Of a stretch of 64,000 nt of DNA, positions 48,924 to 61,116 are shown in pieces. This stretch comes from Adiantum capillus-veneris (lineage: Eukaryota; Streptophyta; Polypodiopsida; Polypodiales; Pteridaceae): positions 118,428,043-118,492,042 of the forward strand of contig CM043960.1 in assembly GCA_014529385.2 (NCBI GenBank), in the 5' to 3' direction. The notes under the pieces are model-generated. The model did not search any database and was not told the origin of the DNA. It was given only the letters and a program-made list of their open reading frames with translations. A program made the position numbers and the translations under genes. Every line of letters starts with the position of its first letter. Positions within the stretch are counted from its first letter, which is position 1.

Positions 48924-49129
48924 TGTATGTAAAATAGGAGATGAGAATCAATTTTGTTGAACCTGTTCACTTCGGAAATGCTGCTACAGAAACGCCTTCC
49001 ATAACTCTGAAAATTTTTGTCTTTACATCAATGCGTAGAGGACTTCGTGCTCTTCGATTGAGGCTATAGATCACCCAAATCGGAGTTCGGATGAAGAAGT
49101 TATGATCAAAAGAGTGGACTGCTGTCTAC

Positions 49130-49195
<66 letters not shown>

Positions 49196-49285
49196 TACGT
49201 AAGTGATGAAAACCCCTCGAGACGTGAGGGAAACTTGATTCAATGCATTATTTACAAAAACCTTAGCTTCAATGAGATGGCGACC

Positions 49286-49333
<48 letters not shown>

Positions 49334-50279
49334 TATAGTGCGTTCTCTAGAGGTGACTCATAAGCATGGAGATTTCTACTCTCGTGAGTGTGTGGGAGAC
49401 CCTTGGAGTCAGGGTGTGGACATTGCTTCTTCCTCATAGTGCTAATTCCCAAAATGTTGCACTAAATTCCCCTCTCTCTTGATGCAAGTGTTGTCAGTCC
49501 CCTCACCAAAATGCTACCAGATACTGATCCCCCCGATAGTGACCTCTCAGTGCCCTTTTATAGGTGCAGGCTGTATTAGGTTAGGATAATCTGATTAGGT
49601 TAGGGCCCTAATCAGCAGAGACAAAGCAAGGAGTTGAGTCCAAGATGGTTGACCCTTGCTTTGTCTTAGGAGAATTTTAAAAATGATATCTCCTAGGTGG
49701 GCCTTTGTGACCATCACCTAGAGAGAGGTGGCAATTTACAATGGATTTTTATACAAGATTTTGGCTTGAAACTGAAAAATAATAATACCCTATGGATGTT
49801 ACTGCGGAGATGCATCATGGACGAGATGCCGGCGAATGAGAGGCCTCGCCACCGTGTCAGTGTAGTGTGTTCGTCAGTTTTGGAGTCGGCCGGGGCATGC
49901 CTTCAACGTGACTTCTTGATTTGGTGTTGCGACGGCGTGATTTGGCCGTCCTTTTTCCTTGTCAATGTTGAACTTTGTTGTTTTTTTATTTTTTGTGGGT
50001 GCATATGGAATGCGTGTGTGCTAGTAAGTGTGCGAGTGTGTATGTGCTTGTGAGTGTATGTGTGCATATGTATATGGGGTTGTATGCGTGTGTGTGGGTG
50101 TTTGTGTGTGTGTAAGTATCGAGGGTGTGTGGGTGTGGGAACGGGAGAGAGAGTGTTTTATTATACACACACACACACACACATATATATATTTCTACTG
50201 CTTACGTGCAGGTTACACAGAGAACGGGGTGGGAAGATGGTAGATGGAGCGCGTGAGGGTTGAGGGGGGTGAGAGGGAC

Positions 50280-50315
<36 letters not shown>

Positions 50316-50503
50316 GGTGTGCTATGAGAGAGACTGTGTGTGTGATTTTGTCTCTGCGTTGGTTTGGGCTGCTTGACCGACAGGAAACGAGAGGGGGGGA
50401 GAGTCAATGGACTGGGGGCTGAACAAGGGAGATACGTAGCGGGCCAGGGGGGAGGGAATGAGGCTGAGGCTGAGGGGTGAAGGGGTGTGGGTGTGTCTAT
50501 GTG

Positions 50504-50656
<153 letters not shown>

Positions 50657-50701
50657 TGATGTGCCCGTGTGGGCTTTCAGTGCCAAAGAACAAGAGAGAG
50701 T

Positions 50702-50773
<72 letters not shown>

Positions 50774-50817
50774 TGATGCGCCTGTGTGGGCTTCTAGTGC
50801 CAAAGAACGAGAGAGTT

Positions 50818-50883
<66 letters not shown>

Positions 50884-51403
50884 AGATGGGGAGAGCCAGG
50901 GGCTAAGGGAAGGGATGAGGGAGAGAGAGTGTGAGGGATAGGGTGAGTGGGTTATAAATGAGAGAGAGAGAGAGTGAGAGGGGAGAGAGGGTTTGGAGGT
51001 GGCCCCCGCCTGAGGGAGAAAGAGGGAGTATGGACGAGAGCAGTATGGACAAGAGGGGTGAGAGAGAGTGAATAATGAAAGAGAGAGAGGGAGAGACTTC
51101 TTGTCCCAAACATGGTGGCCCTTGAGAGAGAGGGTTTTTTTAATGCGCCCATTGGGCTAGGTGACACAGGAGCAAGATAAGAGAGAGAGATAGTGGGTTG
51201 GTGGAGTCGAGCAGGAGAGAGAGGACTCGTCCTCTGGTGATAATGGAGGAGTGTGGCTGAACTAAGAGGCGGCCCACCGCCTGCAAGCATAGAAGGGGTG
51301 GTGGTGAATGTAAAAAAACTTTTTTTTAATCGTTTTCTTGGTATTGTGCTCCTCCCCAATTGGGGTTGGTTCTTACGGCCGAGGTTTCGAAAACCGGCCA
51401 TCA

Positions 51404-51628
51404 ATAGTTTAAAGCACTTGCAAGTGGATGGCAAGTTGTAAGCTACATGTACTCAAAAGAATAAAAAAGTGTTAGAAATGCTTCAACTTTTGGATGAGGA
51501 ACATAAGTTTTTGTGAGGAACAGATACAAGAAAGTGGTACCCAATTATACTTTATGAGGTCAATGTGTGTTAGATAGGCTTGGTATCAGAGGGCATGCTA
51601 TTGTAGATGTGCTCATACACGGTATCAC
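51404..51628. other. Spacer between the Tat element and the transposase-like gene
   Basis: Begins with a scrap of the AAGTGG array (AAAGCACTTGCAAGTGG, 51411-51427). No gene is seen. Confidence 0.6.
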
Positions 51629-54600
51629 TCAAAGTGTAAACATTAGGCTCATTTTCTCACGATACAAGGGGAACTTAAGACATCGAACTAGGTGCGAGTA
51701 CATGGAAGCAGGAGGCCTATCATCTAATAACACATATCGATTGAAGCATCCCTCGGCTTTATCATAAAAGTGCCCCTCAACATAGTAGGAGTTCTTCTTT
51801 ATTTGATTGTGCCACGCATCCTTTTGAGTTGCGGTGGATAGAATCTTCTCCATGCAACACCTCAGTATATAAAAATTAGAGTCTTCCTCCTCAACGTTGA
51901 CTACAAAGTTATCTCCAACTCGTAAGGCATTGCTCAAATCATTGTGATGGCCAGCATACATAGGTGCATCAATCTCCTCGTCACTTGAAACATCTTCATC
52001 TATGTCAGGCTTTGTTGGTATGATCCTCAAGTACTTCCATGCTTCTACGTGAGCTTTGTTTTCACATCTTCTCCATTGACCATGCACACAAACATGACAT
52101 AAGTAGGGCAGATTTCTACACCTTGATGCAGTCGTATTGTTGAAGAGAAACCATTTACACAATGCATCGAATGTGATCCACTGATTTTCTTGCAATCCCA
52201 TTCTATATCTCTTAGTACATCACTCACCTTGATTTTCCAGAAGACCCTATCAACCTTGTTTGCAGATGACCAACAGTCTTTCCTATTGTTCATTAGGGTG
52301 AGGTAATTGACCATTGTTGCTACATTATACGAGGGGTGTCCATCCACCTTCAATTGCTCATGAGTTAATGCCCTCTTTATGACCAAGCCAGCACCGTCAT
52401 GTTCACCTTTTCCATAACCTGACCCAAAATAGTGGTGCATCATCTCAAGCCTAGTAAGCTGAGAAAGCCTTGCAACAAAGAAGAAAGGTCGTCATCCTTT
52501 GAATTGTGATGATGCACCATCAGACCATACCCAGTGTCGCTTTAAACAAAAACCATGGTCCTTCAACCACTGGTCATGCAAAAGAAAGCAGTGTTGAACG
52601 AACAATGTGTCATGCACATTGTCATTGGATATATAAAAATGGAGAATTTTTATGATGACTCCCATTGTCGAGCGCACATAGCAGATGTGGACCAAAATTC
52701 TCACCTGACTAGAATACCAGTGCATGGATTAGATCTCATTTTGAATTTTAAAACTGTAATTTTTTGCAAAGTCCATAACAGAGACAACGACATCACTTGG
52801 AAAACTATGTAGACACTCTTTGAATTGGTTGGCCGGCCATTTGTAGATGTAGTTATGTTTGATAAACTTGGTCAGCTTGTCTTTCATGAATGAAATGAAA
52901 GTAGAGCACCCAATCTATTGACTAACAAGATCTTTCCTTTTGTGGTGTTGGCCATATTCATCTATAGATTGTGTCTCCACACCAACAAAAACCTTTGCAG
53001 CCACCTGAAAGTTGTTGTTGTGTACTTCAAGCGGACAACATCTGAGTTGTTTGGCACCGCACTGATCGCATTTTCCCATCAAGTAGATGTGTAAATGAAA
53101 CATGGAAATTTTGGTTTAGGACACAAAAAGGACTCCTATAGTGTGGTGAGGCTCTCAAATGTTGACTTTGCAGCGACACATATACTGCCACTTACTGCAC
53201 GGTCCCAAACATCACAAGCACAACGACAAGAGCCTACATGTACTCCAAACCTACCTTGATGCATTTGGTTGATAGAATCTTTCAGGTAGACAGCTTGCAC
53301 ATGATATTCGCAGCAACAGATATTGCGGTGCTGCAATTTTTGAACAAAAAAGGGCTTCATATTCTCAAAGTATCCAGTGAAATACGCACCGTCGGATGCA
53401 TTTTTTGAAATCGCCTATAAAATTCCACCTGCACAAAAAAGTAGGCAATAAAGAGATAATGTGAGAACAAATAACCAAAATGGTTGCTACTATCACCCAC
53501 AAGTTATAACACCCGCTCCGTGTTTGTGAAAGCACGTAAGAGGAACATTTACCACTTAGAAGTTGTTTTGCATGTTTGAAAGGGGCTTTGAACTTCTTGA
53601 AACCACCTGAAGCACTTTATACCACCTATAGGTGATTGAAAAAGGTCATCAAACCACTTTCAAGTGGTTTGTTTACCATTTCAATCACCTTCAGGTGGCT
53701 TGAAATCTTCCAAGTGCTTACATAGGTTTCTTACCTAAGCACTTTAAACCACCTATGGGTGATTGAAAGTGGTCATTTAACCACTTTCAAGTGGTTTGTT
53801 TACCACTTTCAATCACGTGCAGGTGGATAACACCCAAATCTCGGGTTTGTAAAAGCACCCAAGAGGAAAATTTACCACTTAGAAGTGGTTTTGCATGTTT
53901 GAAAGTGGCTTTGAACTACTTGAAGCACTTTAAACCACCTTAGGGTGATTTAAAAAGTTCATCAAACCACTTTCAATCACCTTCAGGTGGTTTGAAATCT
54001 TCCAAGTGCTTACATAGGTTCTCACCTAAGCACTTGGAAGATTTCAAACCACCTGAAGCACTTAAAACGACCTATAGGTGATTGAAAAGTGTCATCAAAC
54101 CACTTTCAATCTTCATGTGGTTTGAAATCTTCAAGGTTCTCACCCAAGCACTTTTGGCAGATTTCAAACCACCTGAAGCACTTAAAACCACCTAAAAAAA
54201 GATTGAAAGTGGCCATTAAACCACTTTCAATCACCTTCAAGTGGTTTGAAAAAACTTCCAAGTGCTTACATAGGTGCTCACCTAAGCACTTGGTAGATTG
54301 CAAGTGGTTATTTGAATAATTTAAAGTAGCGAAAAAATATTTTAGCAGTTTGCAAAGTATAAGCTTCCACTTGAAGGGAGTTGAAAGCAGTATTTTAGGT
54401 ACTTTAAATCACTATCAGTACTTTAATTGCTTTGCAAAGTACTTGAAGATGGATTAAAACACTTTTTGATTGTTTTCTCAATTCTCATAGGTTTTTTACA
54501 ATTTGATAGTGGTTCTAACAACTTGAAAGTGGTGAATAGTGGTCACTATACTACTTGGCAGTAGTCTTTTACAGTTTGATTGTGGTTGTGACAACTCAAC

Positions 54601-54995
54601 AAATGCAATGGATGCCTAAGAACAGCCTTTCTGCTGATACGCCTTTGGCATATGTCCTTCTTGTTCGGAGAGACTCGGGTCTCTGCTATCCAGAAACCAA
54701 ACACAAGCTCCTTAATGTCCTCTGTGATGTTCGTAGAACGATGAGCTTGCCGTTGACATGCTAAGACTAGAAAAGGACTGTTCTCATCCTCTAAATGGAG
54801 TCGTGCATTCATAAAACCAATGTTTCTTCTATGTATGCCCAACGATTTTGCAAGTGCTCTATCCATAAAGGGACCTGCATCTACTTCGTCCCTCGAATTA
54901 ATGCATGCCATCACTGTTTCCCTCTTGAAAAGCATTTCTGTGGCTGAATGCGGGACCTTGACTTCTGACAAGGTGTTGCGAATGTTGGAAAGCAC
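51629..54995 (-). pseudogene. Transposase-like gene of the large insertion, decayed
   Basis: Minus-strand gene with a recognisable but broken frame. Exon-like part 54995-54573 contains FGFWIAETRVSPNKKD and SRKAVLRHPLHLL. A predicted intron (donor GT at 54572-54571, acceptor AG at 53430-53429, phase 0) is filled with an AAGTGGTT array. The next part begins FYRRFQKMHPTVRIS, then KPFFVQ, ICCCEYHVQAVYLKDS and a Cys-rich stretch (53360-53136), CDQCGAKQLRCC (53103-52915), a SMHWYSSQV block, HDTLFVQHCFLLHD, and WSDGASSQFKG (to 52492). After a TGA comes HHYFGSGYGKGEHDGAG (52443-52045). After a frameshift near 52200 comes LPYLCHVCVHGQWRRCEN (52201-51629). I recall similar proteins from plants and animals that look mobile-element-derived, but cannot name the family. 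The conserved acids in FAKNYS-, WSDG- and HDGAG-type blocks could be catalytic; this is inference. Confidence 0.6.
53540..54560. repeat. AAGTGGTT/AACCACTT array in a predicted intron
   Basis: Degenerate repeats such as ACCACCTGAAGCACTT, GGTGATTGAAAGTGG and TTTCAAACCACC in both orientations. Some larger blocks repeat (for example CTTCCAAGTGCTTACATAGG at 54000, 54256 and earlier at 53707). The array lies almost entirely inside the predicted intron 53429-54572 of the transposase-like gene. Confidence 0.85.
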
Positions 54996-55893
<898 letters not shown>

Positions 55894-55917
55894 GGACCAC
55901 CTATACATGCTTTCACC
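55894..55917 (-). repeat. Right terminal inverted repeat of the large insertion
   Basis: The complement reads GGTGAA, AGCATGTAT, two bases, GTGGTCC, inward. It pairs with 22699-22722. Confidence 0.55.
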
Positions 55918-55924
55918 TTAATGG
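55918..55924. repeat. Right target-site duplication of the large insertion
   Basis: TTAATGG, same as 22692-22698, followed by copia sequence (TGGTGACAAATTGAATG) that aligns without gaps to copia-2 from about 58999. Confidence 0.65.
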
Positions 55925-55979
55925 TGACAAATTGAATGTAAATTCCAATGAGGCAAATGTATAGCCTATGGGGGTTTCT
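55925..55979 (+). mobile_element. Old copia element, right part, first piece
   Basis: Short piece (AATTCCAATGAGGCAAATG, CCTATGGGGGTTTCT) equal to copia-2 59005-59060 in order. It continues at 61122 after the copia-2 insertion. Confidence 0.8.
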
Positions 55980-56206
55980 TGTTACCATATACATGTGGTA
56001 GTGATGTGTGTGAACACACTAGGACCACCGGGGCATTTTTTCCCTCTTTAGGAGGTTTTTTCCCCCGTGCATTGTATATACGCCCATCACTCTAGGGCTA
56101 TCTATCTTTCCATTGCACATTAAGTAACACAGTCTCTTTTGTGTGCCTTGAGCTTCCTTTATCTTCTCCAAGCTCTGTGCGTTTCTTTGCAACCCTAACT
56201 CCAACA
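55980..56206 (+). repeat. copia-2 5' LTR
   Basis: 227 bp, TATA-like TGTATATACG near 56073-56082, ends CCAACA. Very short for a plant copia LTR. Confidence 0.93.
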
Positions 56207-56207
56207 A

Positions 56208-56220
56208 TTGATATCAGAGC
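56208..56220 (+). other. copia-2 primer-binding site
   Basis: TTGATATCAGAGC, one base after the LTR. It is the initiator-tRNA-Met type site with one change from TGGTATCAGAGC. Confidence 0.85.
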
Positions 56221-56568
56221 AGGTTGCATCCTCCCGAGCTTAGTCACCAGCTTCTCCAGCACATGCCTGCTCACTTTCTCTGATTATAGTGAGGTTTGGC
56301 GAGCGTTTGTAGGTTGACAAATATTTCGGGTGATCTCAAAGAGCTCAGTCTGCTCAGATTTTTGATTCGGGCTCATGTCGGCCTCTGTTTCCACTACAGG
56401 CAGGTCTGCACAAGCAATTTCGTCATTTTGTACAAAAATTTTGCCAGTGGCGTTTCCTGCATAACATGTGCCTTAGAGTCTTCCACGGTTTGTGCTATAT
56501 AGCATGTTTTGTTCTCGCTCTGTTTCTCCTATTTTCGGGTAGTTTTTACATCAGGTGCAACATTTACC

Positions 56569-57420
56569 ATGGCTGACAACAACAGAGATGTGTTCAAGAT
56601 GTTTGCTGCTAAGGACAGGTTGAATGGGGACAATTACCCTATGTGGGCTTATATGATGCACCATGTTCTTGTGTCAAAGGCCGTCTGGAATATTGTGCAT
56701 GGCATTGATGTACGTCCTGGTTCTGAGGATGTAGGCGATGTTGGAGATGTTGCAGGTCTTGCTGCTATTAGAGTTGTTTTGCCTACGGCAGAACAAGCTC
56801 GTTGGGATGTAAAGGATGCGTAGGCTCATGCATTGATTGTGTTGTCTGTGAAGCGCACCATTGTTCCTCACATTCTTTCAGCAAAATCTGCAAAATAGGC
56901 TTGGGATATTTTGGCTGGTCTTTATGCAAGCCGCAATGAGGCTAAAATTGCTTTGCTGCGTAAAGAGCTGGAGTCGAAGAGTATGCATGAGGAAGATGAT
57001 ATGGACACTTTCCTTGCGAGTGTCAAGGATATCAATGAGCAACTTATTTCTGCAGGTGAAGTCATTTCAGATAGTTCCCTTGTGCAGATTGTTCTTGATG
57101 CCTTACCAGATTCTTTTGCTAGTACTTGGAGACTTATGACCCAAGGTAATCCAAAATTTGTCAAGTTTGATGCATTATGCACATTGCTGTTGCAAGACTC
57201 ACTACCCAGAAAAAATAGGACAAAACAGTGTGCAATTGAATAGGCTTTTATTGCTTCTCAAAGAAAGGGTGGTAACATCAATGCAGCCACTTCTTATGGT
57301 TCTGCTGCGAGTGGCAAAACTTCTGTTCCCAATGCTTCTGCTGGCAGCACATTGTCTGGCAATTCTGGCGATAAGGGAGAAAAGAAGATGCATTGCCATT
57401 ATTGTAAAGTTATGATCGGT
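56569..57420 (+). pseudogene. copia-2 gag
   Basis: ATG at 56569 starts MADNNRDVFKMFAAKDRLNG, then NYPMWAYMMHHVLVSKAVW. In-frame TAG at 56821-56823, 56896-56898 and 57241-57243 interrupt it. Between them lie LYASRNEAKIALLRKELESK and VLDALPDSFASTWRL, both gag-like. A partial zinc knuckle (CHYCK) near 57395 runs into a frameshift. Confidence 0.82.
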
Positions 57421-58688
57421 TGATCAAGCAGTGTCCTAAGTAAAGGCCAAAGAGACTAAGAAAAAGAGGATGGTTCCACAACAAATGATGGTTCCACTAC
57501 AAATGCAGCCATTGTTGAGTCTTCTATGAAAGGAGAATGTGATGTTGATGTTGATGCAGAATGGGCTTTTAGTGCAGAGTGCACTTACAATCCTGTTGTC
57601 CATGATTCATGCATGTCAGTTGCTACAGATTCACATGTGTGGCATTTCGATACTGGTGCTACAAGCACATTACCTCACATCGTGAATTGTTCACCTCTCT
57701 TGAGTCTGTCCCTCATGGGAATTATGTCACTTGTGTCAACAATGCCTCTTATCGAGTTCGGAGAGTTGGAAATATTGTGGTTACTGCTGCTAATGGCAGT
57801 CCTTTCACACTTGTTGATGCACTTTATGTACCTCGGATCAAGAAGAATCTTTTGTCTGTATCTGCACTTGCTAGACTTGGACTTGTAGTCAAATTTGTGG
57901 ATGATAGATGTACAGGTCATGATCTCAGTTTTCGTGATAAAATCATTACATCTGGGCTTTTGTGTCGTGGGCTGTATAAGCTCACTTTGTATGACAAGTG
58001 TGGACAAAATTTTGCAAATGCAGTTGTAGATTCAAGGGCTATTTTAGATACAAAACTTTGGCATGCACGTTTTGGTCATCTGAATTTTGCCAGTTTGCTG
58101 TGTTTGCAGAAATCTGATATGGTTGCTTCTTTGCCGCCTCTTGAAGCACCTGTCAAACATGTTTGTGAAGGCTGTATTCTGGATAAAATACAACATTCTA
58201 AGTTTCCAAAGGATGGTTCAGTTAGGGCCACATGCAGGTTGCAGCTTGTGCATAGTGATGTTTGTGGGGCCATGCAAACTACATCCTTGGGCAATGACCT
58301 GTACTTCGTGACTTTCATTGATGATTACTCTAGGCATGCATGGGTATTTCCACTTAAAGCGAAGTCCGAAGTTTTTATGTGCTTCAAACAATTTCTGGCT
58401 ATGGCTGAAAATGTCTCGAAATGTACTATGGGCGCTCTCCGTTTCGATCAAGGGAGGCAGTATATGTCTCATGAATTTAATGTATTTTTGGCTAGTCATG
58501 GGATAAAACACCAATGTACAGTGCCTTATACACCTCATCAAAATGGTGTTGCTGAGAGGAAAAATAGTTCACTTACGGAAATGGCACAATGTATGGTCAA
58601 AAGTCAAGCTTTGCCGCATTCCTTATGGCTAGAGGCCATCATGTGTGCCACTTATGTACTAAACAGGTGTCCTACAAAAGCTTTGTAG
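57421..58688 (+). pseudogene. copia-2 protease and integrase
   Basis: The protease active site (WHFDTGAT, about 57640) is in one frame (57526-57888) and the rest in the next (57609-58688), so a shift lies near 57660. The second frame gives GAG-pre-integrase (LWHARFGHLNFASLLCLQ, CEGCILDKIQHSKF) and the integrase core: LVHSDVCGAM, TFIDDYSRHAWV, LRFDQGRQYMSHEF and TPHQNGVAERKNSS, so all three catalytic acids remain. Ends at a TAG at 58686-58688 in the sequence CTTTGTAGTCT, where Gln is likely in an intact copy. Confidence 0.85.
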
Positions 58689-58701
58689 TCTATTACTCCA
58701 T

Positions 58702-60816
58702 ATGAAGCATGGCATGATAGAAAGCCTTCTTTTGAGCACATGCATGTTTTTGGCTGTTTGGCATATGCTTTGGTGCCGCAAACACAACGCAGAGAATTGG
58801 ATGATAATGCTGTCAAATGTATTTTTGTTGGTTATAGTGCTGAAAGAAAAGGTTGCAGGTTGTATCATCCACAAACAAAGTGTATTCTGGTTTCACGAGA
58901 TGTAGTATTTGTGGAAGATTCTGTTCATCTTTGCTTCCATGTACTAGAGATAGTAATGTAAGCTCGAAGGACATTTATGACACTTTGTTGCCTCTTGTGG
59001 TGAAAATACCAATTTAATTTCCAATGAGGCAAATGTACAGCCTATGGGGGTTTCTAAAAATGTTACAGATCAGCCTATTACTGATGCAGATGTACATGAT
59101 GTACTTGACGAGGAAAGGGCTGAAAATGAGCAAGCTAGAGGTATGCCAAAATGGCTGGTGCATACATTGCGTGACAGTAAATTGGATTCACCTTTGTCTA
59201 GTGGTACTCATGCAGGCTCTCGCCATGCATCCTATGCATCAGATTGTTATGCTTTGGCTGTGTCTAGCGTACATGATTTTGAGGAGCCTCTGTCTTTTAA
59301 TGAAGCACAAAATTCAAAAAATTGGATGGTTGCCATGCAATCAGAATATGATGCACTTATAGAAAATGACACATGGATTTTATGTGATTTGCCTCTGGAA
59401 AAAAGGCCATTGGTACAAAGTAGGTTTACAAGTTGAAATGCAAGCCGGATGGTGAGATCAGTCACCATAAGGCTCGCCTTGTTGCAAAGGGTTATGCACA
59501 ACAAAAGGCATAGATTATGAAGAGACTTTTTCTCCCACTTTTCGTATGACTACTGTGCGCTTTCTATGTGCATTGGCAACTCATTTTGGTTGAGATGTAC
59601 ATCAGTCAGACATTGTAACTGCTTTCTTGAATGGTGACATATTTGAGGAAGTTTACGTAACACAGCCTCGCGGTTTTGCCAAGAAAGGACAAGAGGACAA
59701 AGTGTGAAAATGTAACAAGGCTTTGTATGGGTTGAAGCAATCTCCTCGTGCTTGGTATGAGAAAGCTGACACTCATTTGGTCAACAAGGCTTTCGTAACA
59801 GTCCAAGAGAAAGCAAATTGCATGTAAAGCATGAGGGTGATATACTTCTCATTGTGGTTCTTTAAGTAGATGATTTGCTGATCACTGGACCAAATGAGAG
59901 ACATATTACTGAATTTAAGGCTGATTTGAATGCTACTTTCAAGATGAAATATTTGGGGCTGTTGCATCATTACTTGGGTATACAGTTTAAGCAGTGTGAT
60001 GGTGGTATTGCCTTGTGCCAGAAAAGTTACATAGAGACATTGATATGTAAGTTTGGACTTGAGGACTGCAAACCTGTTTCCACTCCCATGGAAACAGGTT
60101 CGAAATTGAGTCTTCATGATGTTGGTGATCCTACTAATGTCACTCTTTACCAAACTGTTGTTGGCTGCCTCATTTATGTATGCAACACGAGGCCCGACAT
60201 TCAGTTTGCAGTCTCACATGTTAGCAGATTTATGCATAGCCCAGGGTCTAAGCATTGGCAGGCTGGCAAGAGGATTTTTCGCTACCTTAGTGGCACTTTA
60301 CATCTCGGCTTGTTTTATCCCAAGGGGGGATCATTGCCGCTAGACTTACATGCTTTTTCGGACTCATATTGGGCTGGTTGTTTTGACACACGAGTGTCCA
60401 CAAGTGGTTTTTGTTTCATGCTTGGTAGTTCATGTATATCATGGTTGAGCAAGAAGCAACCTACTGTGGCCACTTCGAGTTGTGAGGCTGAGTACAGGGA
60501 AATCTTCACAGCTACGGTTGAGTGTGTATGGCTCAGACGCCTTATGGATGATTTGGGTGTTGGATAGGACAATGCCAACACTATCTACACTGCCAGTCAG
60601 AGCGCATTGGTAGTTGCGAGGAGCCCAGTTTTTCATGCTCGCACAAAGCACATTGAGGTGCATTACCACTATGTCAGGGAGAGGCTCTCAGCAGGAGAGA
60701 TATTGGCTTATGTGCCAACACAGGACAACCTTGTAGATCTTTTCACAAAGGCATTGTCTCGTGAGAATCTTGAAGCTTTCCGCAAAGCTTTAGGCTTACT
60801 CCCCTTTATGAACTGA
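58702..60816 (+). pseudogene. copia-2 reverse transcriptase and RNase H
   Basis: Segments 58740-58961 (HVFGCLAYALVPQTQRRE), 59044-59436 (start of RT, NWMVAMQSEYDALIENDTW), 59437-59870 (shifted; tail of RT core), 59875-60567 and 60607-60816. The catalytic YVDD box near 59863-59875 has a stop in place of Tyr (CTTTAAGTAGATGAT). RNase H motifs are kept: FSDSYWAGCFDTR, TSSCEAEYREIF, TKHIEVHYHYVRE. A TAG at 60565-60567 (GTTGGATAGGAC) and a TGA near 59704 also break it. Ends near 60816, shortly before the polypurine tract. Confidence 0.85.
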
Positions 60817-60880
60817 TCATGTCCTCAGGGCATGGCACTTCCCTTTACTCATGTGCCAGCTCTCGTTCACCGCATCACTC

Positions 60881-60890
60881 AGGGGGGATT
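60881..60890 (+). other. copia-2 polypurine tract
   Basis: AGGGGGGATT immediately before TGTTACC of the 3' LTR. Confidence 0.85.
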
Positions 60891-61116
60891 TGTTACCATA
60901 TACATGTGGTAGTGATGTGTGTGAACACACTAGGACTGCCGGGGCATTTTTTCCCTCTTTAGGAGGTTTTTTTCCCGTGCATTGTATATACGCCCATCAC
61001 TCTAGGGCTATCTATCTTTCCATTGCACACTAAGTAACACACTCTCTTTTGTGTGCCTTGAGCTTCCTTCGTCTTCTCCAAGCTGTGTGCGTTTCTCTGC
61101 AACCCTAATTCCAACA
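60891..61116 (+). repeat. copia-2 3' LTR
   Basis: 226 bp, same ends and TATA-like motif as the 5' copy. About ten base differences and one length change. Confidence 0.93.

Larger units (their letters stand above)
55980..61116 (+). mobile_element. copia-2: Ty1/copia element with complete ends
   Basis: 5.1-kb element with LTRs of 227 and 226 bp (TGTTACC...CCAACA), target duplication TTTCT at 55975-55979 and 61117-61121, primer-binding site and polypurine tract. Coding order gag-protease-integrase-RT-RNase H. Several in-frame stops (many TAG) and shifts make it non-autonomous. LTRs differ at about ten positions, so it is older than copia-1. It is inserted in an older member of its own family. 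Confidence 0.93.

Noticed and set aside
44852-48960. Plus-strand frames inside the LINE
   Set aside because: They are shadows of ORF1 and ORF2; the minus-strand frames have all expected motifs.
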